NCBI GenBank assembly: GCA_964610575.1
Contig: CAZSYX010000047.1
Span: 1-27,165, forward strand
DNA: 27,165 nucleotides
DNA from: JADJWR01 sp964610575
GTDB lineage: Bacteria > Pseudomonadota > Gammaproteobacteria > Burkholderiales > Burkholderiaceae_F
Direction: 5' to 3'
Part shown: piece by piece, positions 1 through 7,426 of the stretch
Layout: each line of letters starts with the position of its first letter
How positions within the stretch are numbered: position 1 is the first letter of the stretch
Position numbers and translations under genes: made by a program
The notes under the pieces: generated by a model
The model's input: only the letters and a program-made list of their open reading frames with translations
Database searches by the model: none
What the model was told of the DNA's origin: nothing

Positions 1-503
1 GCGATCTCGACCGCGATGCGGTCGTGCGGCAGCCCGCCGCCGGAGAAGATCGGCAGCTTCTGCCCGCGCACCAGGCTGTTGAGCAGGTCGATCGAGGTGA
101 TGCCGGTCTCGATGAAGGCGCGCGGGGTGGCCCGCGCCAGCGGATTCAGTGGCAGGCCGTCGACGCGCAGCCGCTCGCGCACGGCCAGCGGCGGGCCGCC
201 GTCGATGACCTGGCCGACGCCGTCGAACACCCGGCCGAGCAGGCCGGGGCCGACGCCGAACTCGATCGGCGTGCCGAGGAAACGGACCACGGTGTCGGCC
301 AGCGCCAGCCCGGCGCCGGACTCGAGCAGTTCGACGGTGACGAACTTCTCGTCGAGCGCGGCGATGCGGCCGAGCCGGCGTTTGCCGTCGCTGCCTTCAA
401 CTTCGACCGCCTCGCCGAGGCCGACGTCGAGCGTGCGGCGCAGGAACAGCAGCGGCCCGTCGAGCTTGACGGCCGCTTCATGAACGGTGACACGGGGTTG
501 CAT
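1..503 (-). CDS. atpB: V/A-type ATP synthase subunit B (3' part missing)
   Basis: Regulatory, non-catalytic nucleotide-binding subunit of the V1/A1 head. The first 167 residues are present; the gene runs off the left edge. The product starts MQPRVTVHEAAVKLDGPLLF and contains the beta-barrel, then GRVFDGVGQVIDGGPPL and the family stretch TGITSIDLLNSLVRGQKLPI, followed by FSGGGLPHDRIAVEI. This last part replaces a Walker A loop and is typical of V-type B subunits, not of A. The ATG at 503 lies only 3 bp after the subunit A stop, and no strong ribosome binding site sits next to it, so translational coupling is likely. Subunit D is expected further left, outside the window. Confidence 0.95.
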   Translation of the reverse strand, partial: MQPRVTVHEAAVKLDGPLLFLRRTLDVGLGEAVEVEGSDGKRRLGRIAALDEKFVTVELLESGAGLALADTVVRFLGTPIEFGVGPGLLGRVFDGVGQVIDGGPPLAVRERLRVDGLPLNPLARATPRAFIETGITSIDLLNSLVRGQKLPIFSGGGLPHDRIAVEI

Positions 504-506
504 CGT

Positions 507-2444
507 CTATTGGGCCGGCGTTGTTGCCCTCACCCCCGGCCCCTCTCCCGCTGATGCGGGCGAGGGGAGAACACCCCTCTCCCCTTGCGGGAGAGGGGCG
601 GGGGAGAGGGGTGCAATCAATTCGTCGAAAGCTGCTTCGAGCTGCGCTTCAAGCTGCGCGAATCGGCTGCGCATCGATGCAGCGTCGCGTTCGTCGATCT
701 CCTCGCCCATGCGCGCTAGCCTGCGCAGCAGCGACATGGCGGCGATCGCCTCCGGCGTCGCGCCCTCGGCGAGTGCGCGTTCGGTGCGCTCGATGAAGCG
801 CGCCAGCAGGCGCAGCATGCAGGCCTGCCGCTCCGGTCCGCAGTAACGGTCGGCCTCGGAGAACGCCGACTGGCGCAGGAACGCCTCGTTGACCAGTTCG
901 GCATTGGCCAGCGTCAGCCGCTGCCGCGCCGGCAGCGCGTCCTTGCCGATGATGCGCGCCATGCGCTCGAGGCGCGCCTGCTCGTCGAGCAGCGTCAGCA
1001 CGCGGCGGCGCAGCTCGAGCCACTCGTTCTCGCCGGAGGCGGCGCGCGTGCGGGCCGTGGTCGTCTCCGCGTAGACGTGGGCCCACCACAGCGCGCAGTC
1101 GAGCGAGTCCTCGGAGTAGCTCTGCAGCGGGTTGACCGCCGGGTAGAAGCGCGCCTGCGCGCGCTTGGCGTCGAGCGCCCAGAAGCTGCGCACGTAGCGC
1201 TTTGTATGGCTGGTCACCGGCTCGGAAAAGTCGCCCGACGGCGGCGAGATCGAGCCGAGCAGCGTCACCGAGCCGGTCTCGCCGGCGAGCGTGGTGACCT
1301 TGGCCGCCCGCTCGTAGAAGTCGGCGATGCGGCTCGACAGGTAGTTCGGGTAGCCGCCTTCGCCCGGCAGTTCGCCGAAGCGCCCGGAGACCTCGCGCAG
1401 CGCCTCGGCCCAGCGGCTGGTCGAGTCCGCCATCAGCGCCACGTGCAGGCCCTGGTCTCGGAAGTACTCGGCCACCGTCACCGCCGAGTAGATGCTGGCC
1501 TCGCGCGCCGCCACCGGCATGTTCGAGGTGTTGGCGATCACCACGGTGCGCTCCATCAGCGGCCGACCGGATCTAGGGTCTTCCAGCTGCGGGAACTCCT
1601 CAAGCACGCCGGCCAGTTCGTTGCCTCGCTCGCCGCAGCCGAGGTAGACGATCACGTCGGCGCTGCAGCCCTTGGCCAGCGCCTCGAGCAGGATCGTCTT
1701 GCCGGTGCCGAAGCCGCCGGGAATCGCGCCCTTGCCGCCGAGCGCCACCGGGAACAGCGAGTCGAGGATGCGCTGGCCGGTGACGAGCGGCTCGTCCGAC
1801 GGCAAGCGCGCAGCGACCGGTCGCGGCGTGCGCACCGGCCAGTGATGCGAGGCGGCGACTTCTCGCGTCTTGCCGGACACATCGCGCAAGGTGAGCAACG
1901 GCGCATCGAGCGCGTATTCGCCTTCCTCGGCAATCGATGTGACCTCGCCGGCGCAATCCGGCGGCACGCGGGCGATCCACACTCGCTCCAGCCGCGTGCC
2001 GCTGGCGGCCCGTTCCGCTGCCACAGGATCGGCTGGTCTTAGGCGACCGAACTCGGCCGCCGCAGCCAGTGTTTGGCCGCGCTTCGCCGTCGGCACGAAG
2101 CGCAGGGGCAACTCGACCGGCGCGGCCGCGCCAGGAGCGATGTGCCGTACCGGCTCGCCGCCGGTACGCGCCAGCGGTCGCAGCAGACCGTCGAAGATGC
2201 CGCCGAGCAAGTGCGGCCCGAGCAGGATGCTGAGCAGCGAACCGGTGCCTTCGACCACCACGCCCGGCCGCAGGCCGGTCGTGTCCTCGTAGACCTGGGC
2301 AACGATCTCGCCTTCCTGCACGCGGATCACCTCGCCGAGAAGACCGGCCTCGCCGACGCGGATCGACTCGCGCAGCCGGAACGGTCCCTCGGTGGCCGCA
2401 CGCAGCACCGGGCCGCTGATCCAGGTGATACGGCCTCGGCTCAT
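507..2444 (-). CDS. atpA: V/A-type ATP synthase catalytic subunit A
   Basis: Catalytic ATP-hydrolysing subunit of the V1/A1 head, 645 aa. Walker A is GGFGTGKT at about residues 243-250, followed by GERGNE (catalytic Glu at about 272); MADSTSRWAEALREVSGR and SISPPSGDFSEPVT are further family signatures. The long insertion before the nucleotide-binding domain (about residues 100-205) is the non-homologous region that separates A from B subunits. I start at the ATG at 2444, which overlaps the atpE stop as ATGA and has a purine-rich GGGAAGGGGG upstream; the frame stays open to 2846 but that would overlap atpE. The last roughly 33 residues (from about LSPAPLPQGERG) are encoded by a REP-like repeat and are not expected in the family, whose usual length is near 580-610 aa. 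Confidence 0.95.
   Translation of the reverse strand: MSRGRITWISGPVLRAATEGPFRLRESIRVGEAGLLGEVIRVQEGEIVAQVYEDTTGLRPGVVVEGTGSLLSILLGPHLLGGIFDGLLRPLARTGGEPVRHIAPGAAAPVELPLRFVPTAKRGQTLAAAAEFGRLRPADPVAAERAASGTRLERVWIARVPPDCAGEVTSIAEEGEYALDAPLLTLRDVSGKTREVAASHHWPVRTPRPVAARLPSDEPLVTGQRILDSLFPVALGGKGAIPGGFGTGKTILLEALAKGCSADVIVYLGCGERGNELAGVLEEFPQLEDPRSGRPLMERTVVIANTSNMPVAAREASIYSAVTVAEYFRDQGLHVALMADSTSRWAEALREVSGRFGELPGEGGYPNYLSSRIADFYERAAKVTTLAGETGSVTLLGSISPPSGDFSEPVTSHTKRYVRSFWALDAKRAQARFYPAVNPLQSYSEDSLDCALWWAHVYAETTTARTRAASGENEWLELRRRVLTLLDEQARLERMARIIGKDALPARQRLTLANAELVNEAFLRQSAFSEADRYCGPERQACMLRLLARFIERTERALAEGATPEAIAAMSLLRRLARMGEEIDERDAASMRSRFAQLEAQLEAAFDELIAPLSPAPLPQGERGVLPSPASAGEGPGVRATTPAQ
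528..613. repeat. REP-like double inverted repeat at the atpA/atpB junction
   Basis: Two adjacent hairpins. The first has arms 540-551 and 556-567 with a TGAT loop and one mismatch. The second has perfect 10-bp arms at 574-583 and 589-598 around CTTGC. The outer flanks (C-rich 528-540 and G-rich 598-613) also complement each other imperfectly, so the whole element is a nested palindrome. GC-rich elements of the CCCCTCTCCC...GGGAGAGGGG type are, from memory, dispersed repeats in many beta- and gammaproteobacterial genomes. The element lies inside the end of atpA and in front of atpB, where it could fold in the mRNA and affect the A:B translation ratio or stability. Confidence 0.8.
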
Positions 2445-3118
2445 CCGGCCCCCTTCCCGCGATGCGCCGGCAATTCGCCGATGGAGCGGCGCGGCGGACT
2501 CATCGGAGCTCCCTCCTGCAGCAGGTCGAGCAGGCGGCCTTCGAGCGCGGCACGGTCGCCCAGCAGGCCATCGATCGTTGCATCGACGACGTTGCTGCCG
2601 GCGCGGATGCGCAAGCCGCCGTCGATGTCCTCGCACGAGCGCCACGATGCGCCGGCCACGCCGGCGGCGGGAATGCGCGCCGCGAACGCCTCGCGCTCGG
2701 CCTCCGACCAGCCGGAGCCGAACTCCACCTGCCACTGCTCGCGCGGCAGTGCCACGAGCGCGCGCGCCAGGTGCGCATCGAGCCACTGGCTGCGGGCGTC
2801 CGCATCGCGCCAGCGCGCGCGCAATGCCTCGCGCAGCGCCGACCACGCTTCCTGCAGCACCAGCACCGCATGGCGCTGCTCCGCCAGCCGTCGCTCGGTG
2901 GCCAGCCGCGCCTGCGCGGCGCCCACCTCGTTGGCCAGCCGCTGCCGCGCTTCACCGATCGTCGTGTGCACGCGCTGCCGCCCCTCGGCGCGGGCGTTGC
3001 GCAGCAGGGTGCGCGCCTGCTCCTGCGCCGGCTCGAGCAATTCGGCGCACCTTCGCGCGCGATACTCCTCGACCAGTTGGAGCAGTGCCGTGGTGCGTTG
3101 TTCGAGCGTCAGGCGCAT
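2441..3118 (-). CDS. atpE: V/A-type ATP synthase subunit E (peripheral stalk)
   Basis: 225 aa, Arg/Ala/Glu-rich. The N-terminal half (MRLTLEQRTTALLQLVEEYR through about residue 90) is a long amphipathic helix with EQARTLLRNARAEGRQRV-type heptads. The C-terminal half is compact and ends in GGLRIRAGSNVVDATIDGLL, which matches the conserved end of subunit E, where a GGxxxxxxxxxxxxxTxxxxL pattern is usual. It pairs with the G/H-like coiled coil to form the peripheral stalk. GATGAGGCAG before the ATG supplies a ribosome binding site, and the stop overlaps atpA by ATGA. Assignment rests on pattern plus operon position between F and A. Confidence 0.85.
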   Translation of the reverse strand: MRLTLEQRTTALLQLVEEYRARRCAELLEPAQEQARTLLRNARAEGRQRVHTTIGEARQRLANEVGAAQARLATERRLAEQRHAVLVLQEAWSALREALRARWRDADARSQWLDAHLARALVALPREQWQVEFGSGWSEAEREAFAARIPAAGVAGASWRSCEDIDGGLRIRAGSNVVDATIDGLLGDRAALEGRLLDLLQEGAPMSPPRRSIGELPAHRGKGAG

Positions 3119-3136
3119 CGCTGCCTCATCCGCTTC

Positions 3137-3439
3137 TCATCTCTCGAGGCCCAGTTGCGCGCGCACGCGCTCGGCCGGATCGAGCGGCGAGATCTCGCCG
3201 CCTTCCGGCACGATTGCCACCAGCGGTTGCAGCGCCGCCAGCGCCGTCTCGAGTTCGCTGCGCGGCAGCGCTGCCGCGACCTCGCGCGACAACAGCACCA
3301 CCTGCGCCGCGCCGCGCGCCTGTCCCAGCGCGGCGGTCTCCTCGCCTGCTGCCGGCGAGAACACGCGCGCGCCGGCCAGGCGAAAGCCCGCCGCGTCGAC
3401 GGCGTCGCCGACGTAGGCAAGCGCGATGCGGGCCGTCAT
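3137..3439 (-). CDS. atpF: V/A-type ATP synthase subunit F
   Basis: 100 aa, the usual length for subunit F, a small Rossmann-like protein in the central rotor that contacts the A3B3 head. It starts MTARIALAYVGDAVDAAGFRLAG, matching the family pattern of a beta strand, then (V/I)GDxDTxxGFRLAG. VVLLSREVAAALP and PLVAIVPEGGEISPLDP follow in the order seen in NtpG/AtpF proteins. It lies between subunits K and E, with gaps of 11 and 18 bp. The product is clear from the motif and from gene order. Confidence 0.88.
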   Translation of the reverse strand: MTARIALAYVGDAVDAAGFRLAGARVFSPAAGEETAALGQARGAAQVVLLSREVAAALPRSELETALAALQPLVAIVPEGGEISPLDPAERVRAQLGLER

Positions 3440-3450
3440 GTCAGTGGCGT

Positions 3451-3816
3451 TCAGGCGAGCCGGTTGAGGATCAGGATCGAGATGATCACGCCGTAGATCG
3501 CGATCCCCTCGGCAAGGCCGACGAAGATCAGCAGGCGGCCGAAGAGATCCGGTTTCTCCGCCAACGCGCCGACCGCGGCGGTGCCGAGCTTGGCTACCGC
3601 ATACCCGGCGGCCAGTGACGACAGGCCAGTGGCCAGCGCTGCCGACAGCAGTCCCCAGGTCCAGACCTCCGGCGGCAGGCGGCTGGCGGCGGCGCCTTGC
3701 GCGAGCGCGGGCGGGGCCAACAGCGCGAGCGCCGTTGCGCCACCGGCCGCGACTAGCGCCAGCACGGTCAGGGCCAGCGGCAACGCCAGCGGCGACTTGC
3801 GGTTCGTTTCGGACAT
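3451..3816 (-). CDS. atpK: V/A-type ATP synthase subunit K (c-ring proteolipid)
   Basis: 121 aa membrane protein that forms the rotor ring. Residues 9-40 are a hydrophobic leader ending APPALAQG, which may be a cleaved signal or an extra helix. They are followed by one hairpin: helix 1 at about 53-77 and helix 2 at about 93-117. The ion-binding carboxylate is Glu103 in GLAEGIAIYG. The Gln in helix 1 and the Ser/Thr after the Glu that mark sodium-binding c subunits are not visible, so proton coupling is more likely. That is inference from sequence pattern only. It lies 4 bp after atpI and 11 bp before atpF. Confidence 0.9.
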   Translation of the reverse strand: MSETNRKSPLALPLALTVLALVAAGGATALALLAPPALAQGAAASRLPPEVWTWGLLSAALATGLSSLAAGYAVAKLGTAAVGALAEKPDLFGRLLIFVGLAEGIAIYGVIISILILNRLA

Positions 3817-3820
3817 GGCT

Positions 3821-5689
3821 TCAGATCTCCTTGATGGTGACCGGGGGCGGAGCGAGCGGTCGGAACGCCCGTCCTTCCGGTTTGAAGAAGCGGGTGAAGA
3901 ACTCGAACAGCACCAGGCGCGTGGTCTGGATCGACACGATCAGGCCCTCGATGGCGAGGATCAGCAGGTTGCCCAGCACCAGGATCAGCCAGAAGCCGAT
4001 GCCGTGGCCGGCGGCCTCGGCCAGCGCCACCACCGCCGAGGCCAGCCCCGAGTGCGCCAGCGCGAAGGCGCCCACACGCGCGAAAGACAGCGTGTTGATC
4101 AGCACCTGCAGCGTCTTCTCGACCAGTTCGCCGAGGCCGGCCAGCCCCGCGCGCAACCGCGCGCCGAGAGCCGTGCCCGGCCGCGTCACGCCCGCTGCGC
4201 CGCCGGCGATGGCCCAAAGCGCGCCGGCGACGACCGCCAGCCAGCTCGCCCGATGCAGCAGCGCACCGAGCACGCCGAGGTACACGAGCAGCGCCGGCGC
4301 GTCGTCGCGCGCCCAGTGGCCGAGCCGCTGCTGCCACCACGCTTCGAGCAGCTCGATCAGCAGGCCGATGATGAGCAGCACGGCGCCCGCGATCAGCGGC
4401 ACCACCAGCACCGGCAGCGGCGCCTGCAACGGCAGCAGCCACAGCGGATGGATCACCGTCTCCAGGCAGAACACGCTGCCGAAGACGAAGCCGAAGCCGC
4501 TCGCGGCGATGCCGCCCGGCACCAGCAAGCGCAGCGTCGGCACGCGGTTGCGCAAGGCCCAGCCGAGAGCCGCCAGCACCAGGCCCTGGCCGACGTCGCC
4601 GAACATGTAGCCGAACATCAGCGGCACCGCGAAGGCGAGCAGAACGCTGGGGTCGGCGCCGGCCGCTCCCGGCATGCCGACCAGCCGCGGGAACAGTTCG
4701 AACGGCCGCGCCCACCACGGGTTGCGCAGCACCAGCGGCGGTCGCACGCCCTTCGGCCATTCGGCCGGTGGCGGCAGCCGCAGTAGCGCCCGCGCGCCAC
4801 TGCCCTCGACCGCCTCGACGAGCCGCTGCGGCTCGGCGGTCCAGCCGGTGATACGGGCGAACACGTCGCCCGGCGAGGCGCCTTCGGCCTGCGCAAAGTG
4901 GATCGCGCCACCGTGTTCGAAGCACCAGGTGGCGCGCGCCACGTCGGCGAGCAGCGCATCGACGCGATAGGTCTCGATGACCTGGTGCAGCTTGGCCCGC
5001 TGCACCGCCAGTTCCGCCTGCAGCTTGTGCTTCTGCTCGGCCACCAGTTCGAGGTTGGCCTTGGCGCTCGGCGCCAGCCAGTCCGGAAAGCGCGCGCGCC
5101 GGCCGTTGGCTTCCGTGACCGCCCGGCCCATCGTCTCGATCGACTCGGCCGGCCCGACCGCCAGCAGGAGGCGCTCATTGACCAGGTCGACGGTGCGCAC
5201 CAGCAGGTCCTCGGGCACCGGCACGTCGACGCCGCGCGGCAGCGCGAACAGCGCCGCCGACACGCCGTTGCGCGCCTGGCCCAGCAGCGAGAAATCGATG
5301 TTGCTGCCGGCTAGTTCGGCCAGCGCACTTTCCGCCAGGCCGAGCTCGGCCTGCTGCGCCTCGGCGACCTGGACGGCGGCGACCAGCGGCTCGGCCGCCT
5401 GCGCCCACTTGGCAAGGCCGTCGACCGCGGCCGCCAGCGCATCGGCCGGCGCCTTGCTCTCCGCCTCGCGGTGCGTGGCCGGCGGTGGCCAGTACGGCCG
5501 GTAGCGCTGGGCCAGCGCCGCGTAGCGCTTGAGCAGTTCCTCGGGCCGCCCCGTCTGCGCGACGATCGAGTCGCGCGTGTGCCATTCGATCTCGGCCGTG
5601 CCGGCGCCGGCCAGCGCTTCCAGCGCGATGAAGGCGTCGTCGCGCGCGACCACGACCTCGAACCAGCGGCATGGCTGCGGGCGGATCAT
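3821..5689 (-). CDS. atpI: V/A-type ATP synthase subunit I (membrane stator, a-subunit equivalent)
   Basis: 622 aa, within the family range. The N-terminal half is soluble (starting MIRPQPCRWFEVVVARDDAF) with a coiled-coil stretch around KANLELVAEQKHKLQAELAV. The C-terminal half holds about seven or eight membrane helices, beginning at FAVPLMFGYMFGDVGQGLVL, a hallmark of subunit I. The essential stator arginine of this family is Arg538 in TLSFARVGAFALAHSG, which faces the K-ring Glu. The chosen ATG at 5689 overlaps the subunit C stop (ATGA). The same frame stays open to 6568, but that stretch is antisense-like GC-rich sequence overlapping subunit C and was not included. Confidence 0.94.
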   Translation of the reverse strand: MIRPQPCRWFEVVVARDDAFIALEALAGAGTAEIEWHTRDSIVAQTGRPEELLKRYAALAQRYRPYWPPPATHREAESKAPADALAAAVDGLAKWAQAAEPLVAAVQVAEAQQAELGLAESALAELAGSNIDFSLLGQARNGVSAALFALPRGVDVPVPEDLLVRTVDLVNERLLLAVGPAESIETMGRAVTEANGRRARFPDWLAPSAKANLELVAEQKHKLQAELAVQRAKLHQVIETYRVDALLADVARATWCFEHGGAIHFAQAEGASPGDVFARITGWTAEPQRLVEAVEGSGARALLRLPPPAEWPKGVRPPLVLRNPWWARPFELFPRLVGMPGAAGADPSVLLAFAVPLMFGYMFGDVGQGLVLAALGWALRNRVPTLRLLVPGGIAASGFGFVFGSVFCLETVIHPLWLLPLQAPLPVLVVPLIAGAVLLIIGLLIELLEAWWQQRLGHWARDDAPALLVYLGVLGALLHRASWLAVVAGALWAIAGGAAGVTRPGTALGARLRAGLAGLGELVEKTLQVLINTLSFARVGAFALAHSGLASAVVALAEAAGHGIGFWLILVLGNLLILAIEGLIVSIQTTRLVLFEFFTRFFKPEGRAFRPLAPPPVTIKEI

Positions 5690-6513
5690 GCCGCTGCCTG
5701 CGCTTCGACGAACTGCCGGTTGGCGGCGCGCAGCACGAACTCGCCGCGCAGGCGTTCGAGATCGAGCGCCACCAGCAGCAGATAGGCGAACAGGGCGGCC
5801 GGCTGCGCCGCGGCATCGTGCAGCTGGCGCCGCACGCGTTCGGCGAGCCGCTCGCGGGCCGGCGCGGCGGCCTCCAAGGGCAGCGTGCCGAAGGCGGCCA
5901 GGTGTGCCCGCACGGTGCGCGTCAGTCGCAGCAGCGCTTCGCGTTCCTCGTCGCTGCAAGCCGGCCAGCGCTGCTGCCACTGCGCCTGCCAGGCCTGCAG
6001 CAGCGAATGGATCCGGTCGCCACTGCGACCGGCGGCACTCGAACGGCGAGGTGCGTGTGGCGTTGCGTGGGCGGCGACGAGCGGCGCCAGCGGCCCCTGC
6101 GTGAGCCGGGCGCGGCGTGTGATCCGATCGGGCGCCGCATATCCGCCCAGGTGGGGGTCGTCGCGAAACCACTGCGGCAGCGGCGCATCGGCGAGCAGAT
6201 GCTGCAGGGCCGGCAGGTCGATCAGCAGTTCGGTCCAGCGCAGCGCCGCGTGCCACGCCTGCGGCGCCCAGCCCGCGACCTCGCGAATGCGCGTGCGCAG
6301 GTGCTGGCGAAAGGCCAGTTCGACGCTGTCGATCGTGCCGCGCATGGCCACGCCGGCGACGTAGGGCGCGGCGGCGCTGCCGCGCACCGCATCGATCGCC
6401 GCCTGCAGGCTGCGTGCGGAGCGCAGCTGTCGCCACAGTCGCTCGTCGGGTCGGCCCGAGAGCCGCGCCGACAGGCGCGCGTAGCCGTACTCGAGGGCGG
6501 GGTCCGCGGTCAT
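5686..6513 (-). CDS. atpC: V/A-type ATP synthase subunit C
   Basis: 275 aa, somewhat shorter than archaeal C/d subunits (about 320-350). Subunit C is the funnel-shaped adapter between the central rotor and the K ring. The start MTADPALEYGYARLSARLSG resembles the family opening (a tyrosine-rich 'YxYxxARxxxxR' segment), and the rest is helical and Arg/Leu-rich. I chose the ATG at 6513. A TTG at 6555 in the same frame is possible but overlaps a short ORF that ends ATGA exactly at 6513. The sequence is divergent, so assignment leans on length, N-terminus and position between the stalk gene and subunit I. Confidence 0.78.
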   Translation of the reverse strand: MTADPALEYGYARLSARLSGRPDERLWRQLRSARSLQAAIDAVRGSAAAPYVAGVAMRGTIDSVELAFRQHLRTRIREVAGWAPQAWHAALRWTELLIDLPALQHLLADAPLPQWFRDDPHLGGYAAPDRITRRARLTQGPLAPLVAAHATPHAPRRSSAAGRSGDRIHSLLQAWQAQWQQRWPACSDEEREALLRLTRTVRAHLAAFGTLPLEAAAPARERLAERVRRQLHDAAAQPAALFAYLLLVALDLERLRGEFVLRAANRQFVEAQAAA

Positions 6514-6572
6514 CGCACGGCGGTCCTGCAGCGTCGCAGCGGCTCGTGACGCCAATCGGGCGGCGCACTCAT
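6510..6572 (-). other. 20-codon ORF with stop-start overlaps on both sides
   Basis: The ATG at 6572 overlaps the stop of the G/H-like gene as ATGA, and this short frame (MSAPPDWRHEPLRRCRTAVR) ends with a TGA that overlaps the ATG of subunit C, again as ATGA. It would let ribosomes pass from one gene to the next without a fresh binding site. It may be a coupling peptide, the remnant of a longer C-subunit start after a frameshift, or chance. I see no conserved domain in 20 residues. Confidence 0.3.
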
Positions 6573-6919
6573 CGCCCGGCTCCGGTCAACTGGGCGGCCA
6601 GTGCTTCGACGGCAACGCGCAACTGGTCCGGGGCATCGGCCTGCGCCGCGTGCCGCGCGCTCTGCGCCTGGCGCTCGGCAAGCGCATCGAGCCGCTGCTG
6701 CAGCGTGGCAGCCGACCAGCGCTGAACGCGCACGCTGCGGTTGGCGGCCCGGCGGGCGATCTCGCGCGCCCGCTCCTGCGCCTGCTCGGCCATCGCCTCG
6801 GCGGCGAGCGCGCAGCGTTGCACGTCCTCGCGGGCATCCCGCTCGGCCTGCAATACCTGCGCGATCGCGGCATCGACACTGCCCGCGTCAATGCCAGATC
6901 CGCCGTCACCCTGCGGCAT
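6569..6919 (-). CDS. V/A-type ATPase G/H-like peripheral-stalk coiled-coil protein
   Basis: 116 aa, nearly all predicted coiled coil and rich in Ala, Glu, Arg and Gln, with heptads such as AEAMAEQAQERAREIARRAA. Archaeal and bacterial V/A operons begin with a short helical gene (subunit G or H) that pairs with E to make the peripheral stalk, and this gene sits in that first position. The ATG at 6919 has GGAG six bases upstream. A stronger AGGAGGAGGG lies about 32 bp upstream at 6951-6960 and is followed by an in-frame CTG at 6949, so a start ten codons earlier is possible. The stop overlaps a 20-codon ORF by ATGA. Low-complexity sequence makes the exact family uncertain. Confidence 0.7.
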   Translation of the reverse strand: MPQGDGGSGIDAGSVDAAIAQVLQAERDAREDVQRCALAAEAMAEQAQERAREIARRAANRSVRVQRWSAATLQQRLDALAERQAQSARHAAQADAPDQLRVAVEALAAQLTGAGR

Positions 6920-7426
6920 GCGAGGCTCCGGGCCTCGCCGGGGCGGCAGGCCCTCCTCCTTCAAACGGAAATGTTGCGCGTGCGCCGCATTGCCGCGGTT
7001 GACCGCGGTCAACCGCAGGACGGCGCTGCGCCACACGGCGACTCCACGGAGGGGAACGCGCCCGCCAGCGTGCCTTGGCTCTCGCCGCGGGCGCGCCGTC
7101 GCTGCTGCGGCCTCTGCGGCCCAGTGGCGCGACGTGTGCCAATCCATGTAACACAAGTAGGTACACAGCCGGCGCTTTTTTTTTGCGCACCGCTTGCCGA
7201 GTCTTTGTTTTTTGTCAAGACTAGTGCACCCGGATCGGCCCACGCTCTCGAAAACGAAATCCAAGGCGGACAAGCGCGTCTGCGCGCCGGTTGTGCCGGT
7301 GCTGCGCCGATTCGCGATGCCGCCAGCGTGAAGTGCAATCTAGGTTTGTCGTGAAAGTAAGGGCTGTCGTGGGTGCGGAACAGGCGCCGCGATGGCAGGG
7401 GCAGTTTGGTCAGTGAGGAGGAAAGT
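6920..7426. other. Divergent intergenic region between V-ATPase and cytochrome operons
   Basis: About 500 bp with no convincing gene. It holds the perfect palindrome at 6995-7016 near the V-ATPase side and an unusual run of nine T at 7176-7184 flanked by GCGC on both sides. An AT-richer patch at about 7200-7225 (GTTTTTTGTCAAGACTAG) stands out from the GC-rich surroundings. Promoters for both directions should lie here. I could not pick a confident -35/-10 pair for the rightward cytochrome operon. Long open frames crossing the region on both strands look like composition artefacts. Confidence 0.6.
6995..7016. promoter_or_regulatory. Perfect 22-bp palindrome with TTGAC-N4-GTCAA core (CRP/FNR-family operator)
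   Basis: The 14-bp core TTGACCGCGGTCAA (6999-7012) fits the TTGA-N6-TCAA pattern of FNR/DNR/NNR regulators, and the symmetry extends to 11 bp per arm. Its centre is 7005.5, 86 bp before the ATG of the first V-ATPase gene. On the minus strand a weak -10-like AACATT (6975-6970) lies where a class II site would need it, with a start point near 6964 that puts the palindrome at -41.5. It is more than 400 bp from the rightward cytochrome gene, so the V-ATPase operon is the likelier target. The regulator itself is not in the window. Confidence 0.6.

Noticed and set aside
507..2846. A 779-codon minus-strand frame for subunit A
   Set aside because: The first 134 codons overlap subunit E and have no family similarity; the ATGA-linked start at 2444 gives the normal N-terminus.
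3821..6568. A continuous 915-codon minus-strand frame covering subunit I and everything to the stalk gene
   Set aside because: Only the part from 5689 matches subunit I; the upstream part overlaps the subunit C gene in another frame and reads as Arg/Ala-rich noise of GC-rich DNA.
7194..7222. A sigma-70 promoter (TTGCCG, 17 bp, AAGACT) for the rightward cytochrome operon
   Set aside because: Both boxes match the consensus poorly, and similar matches occur by chance in this AT-richer patch.
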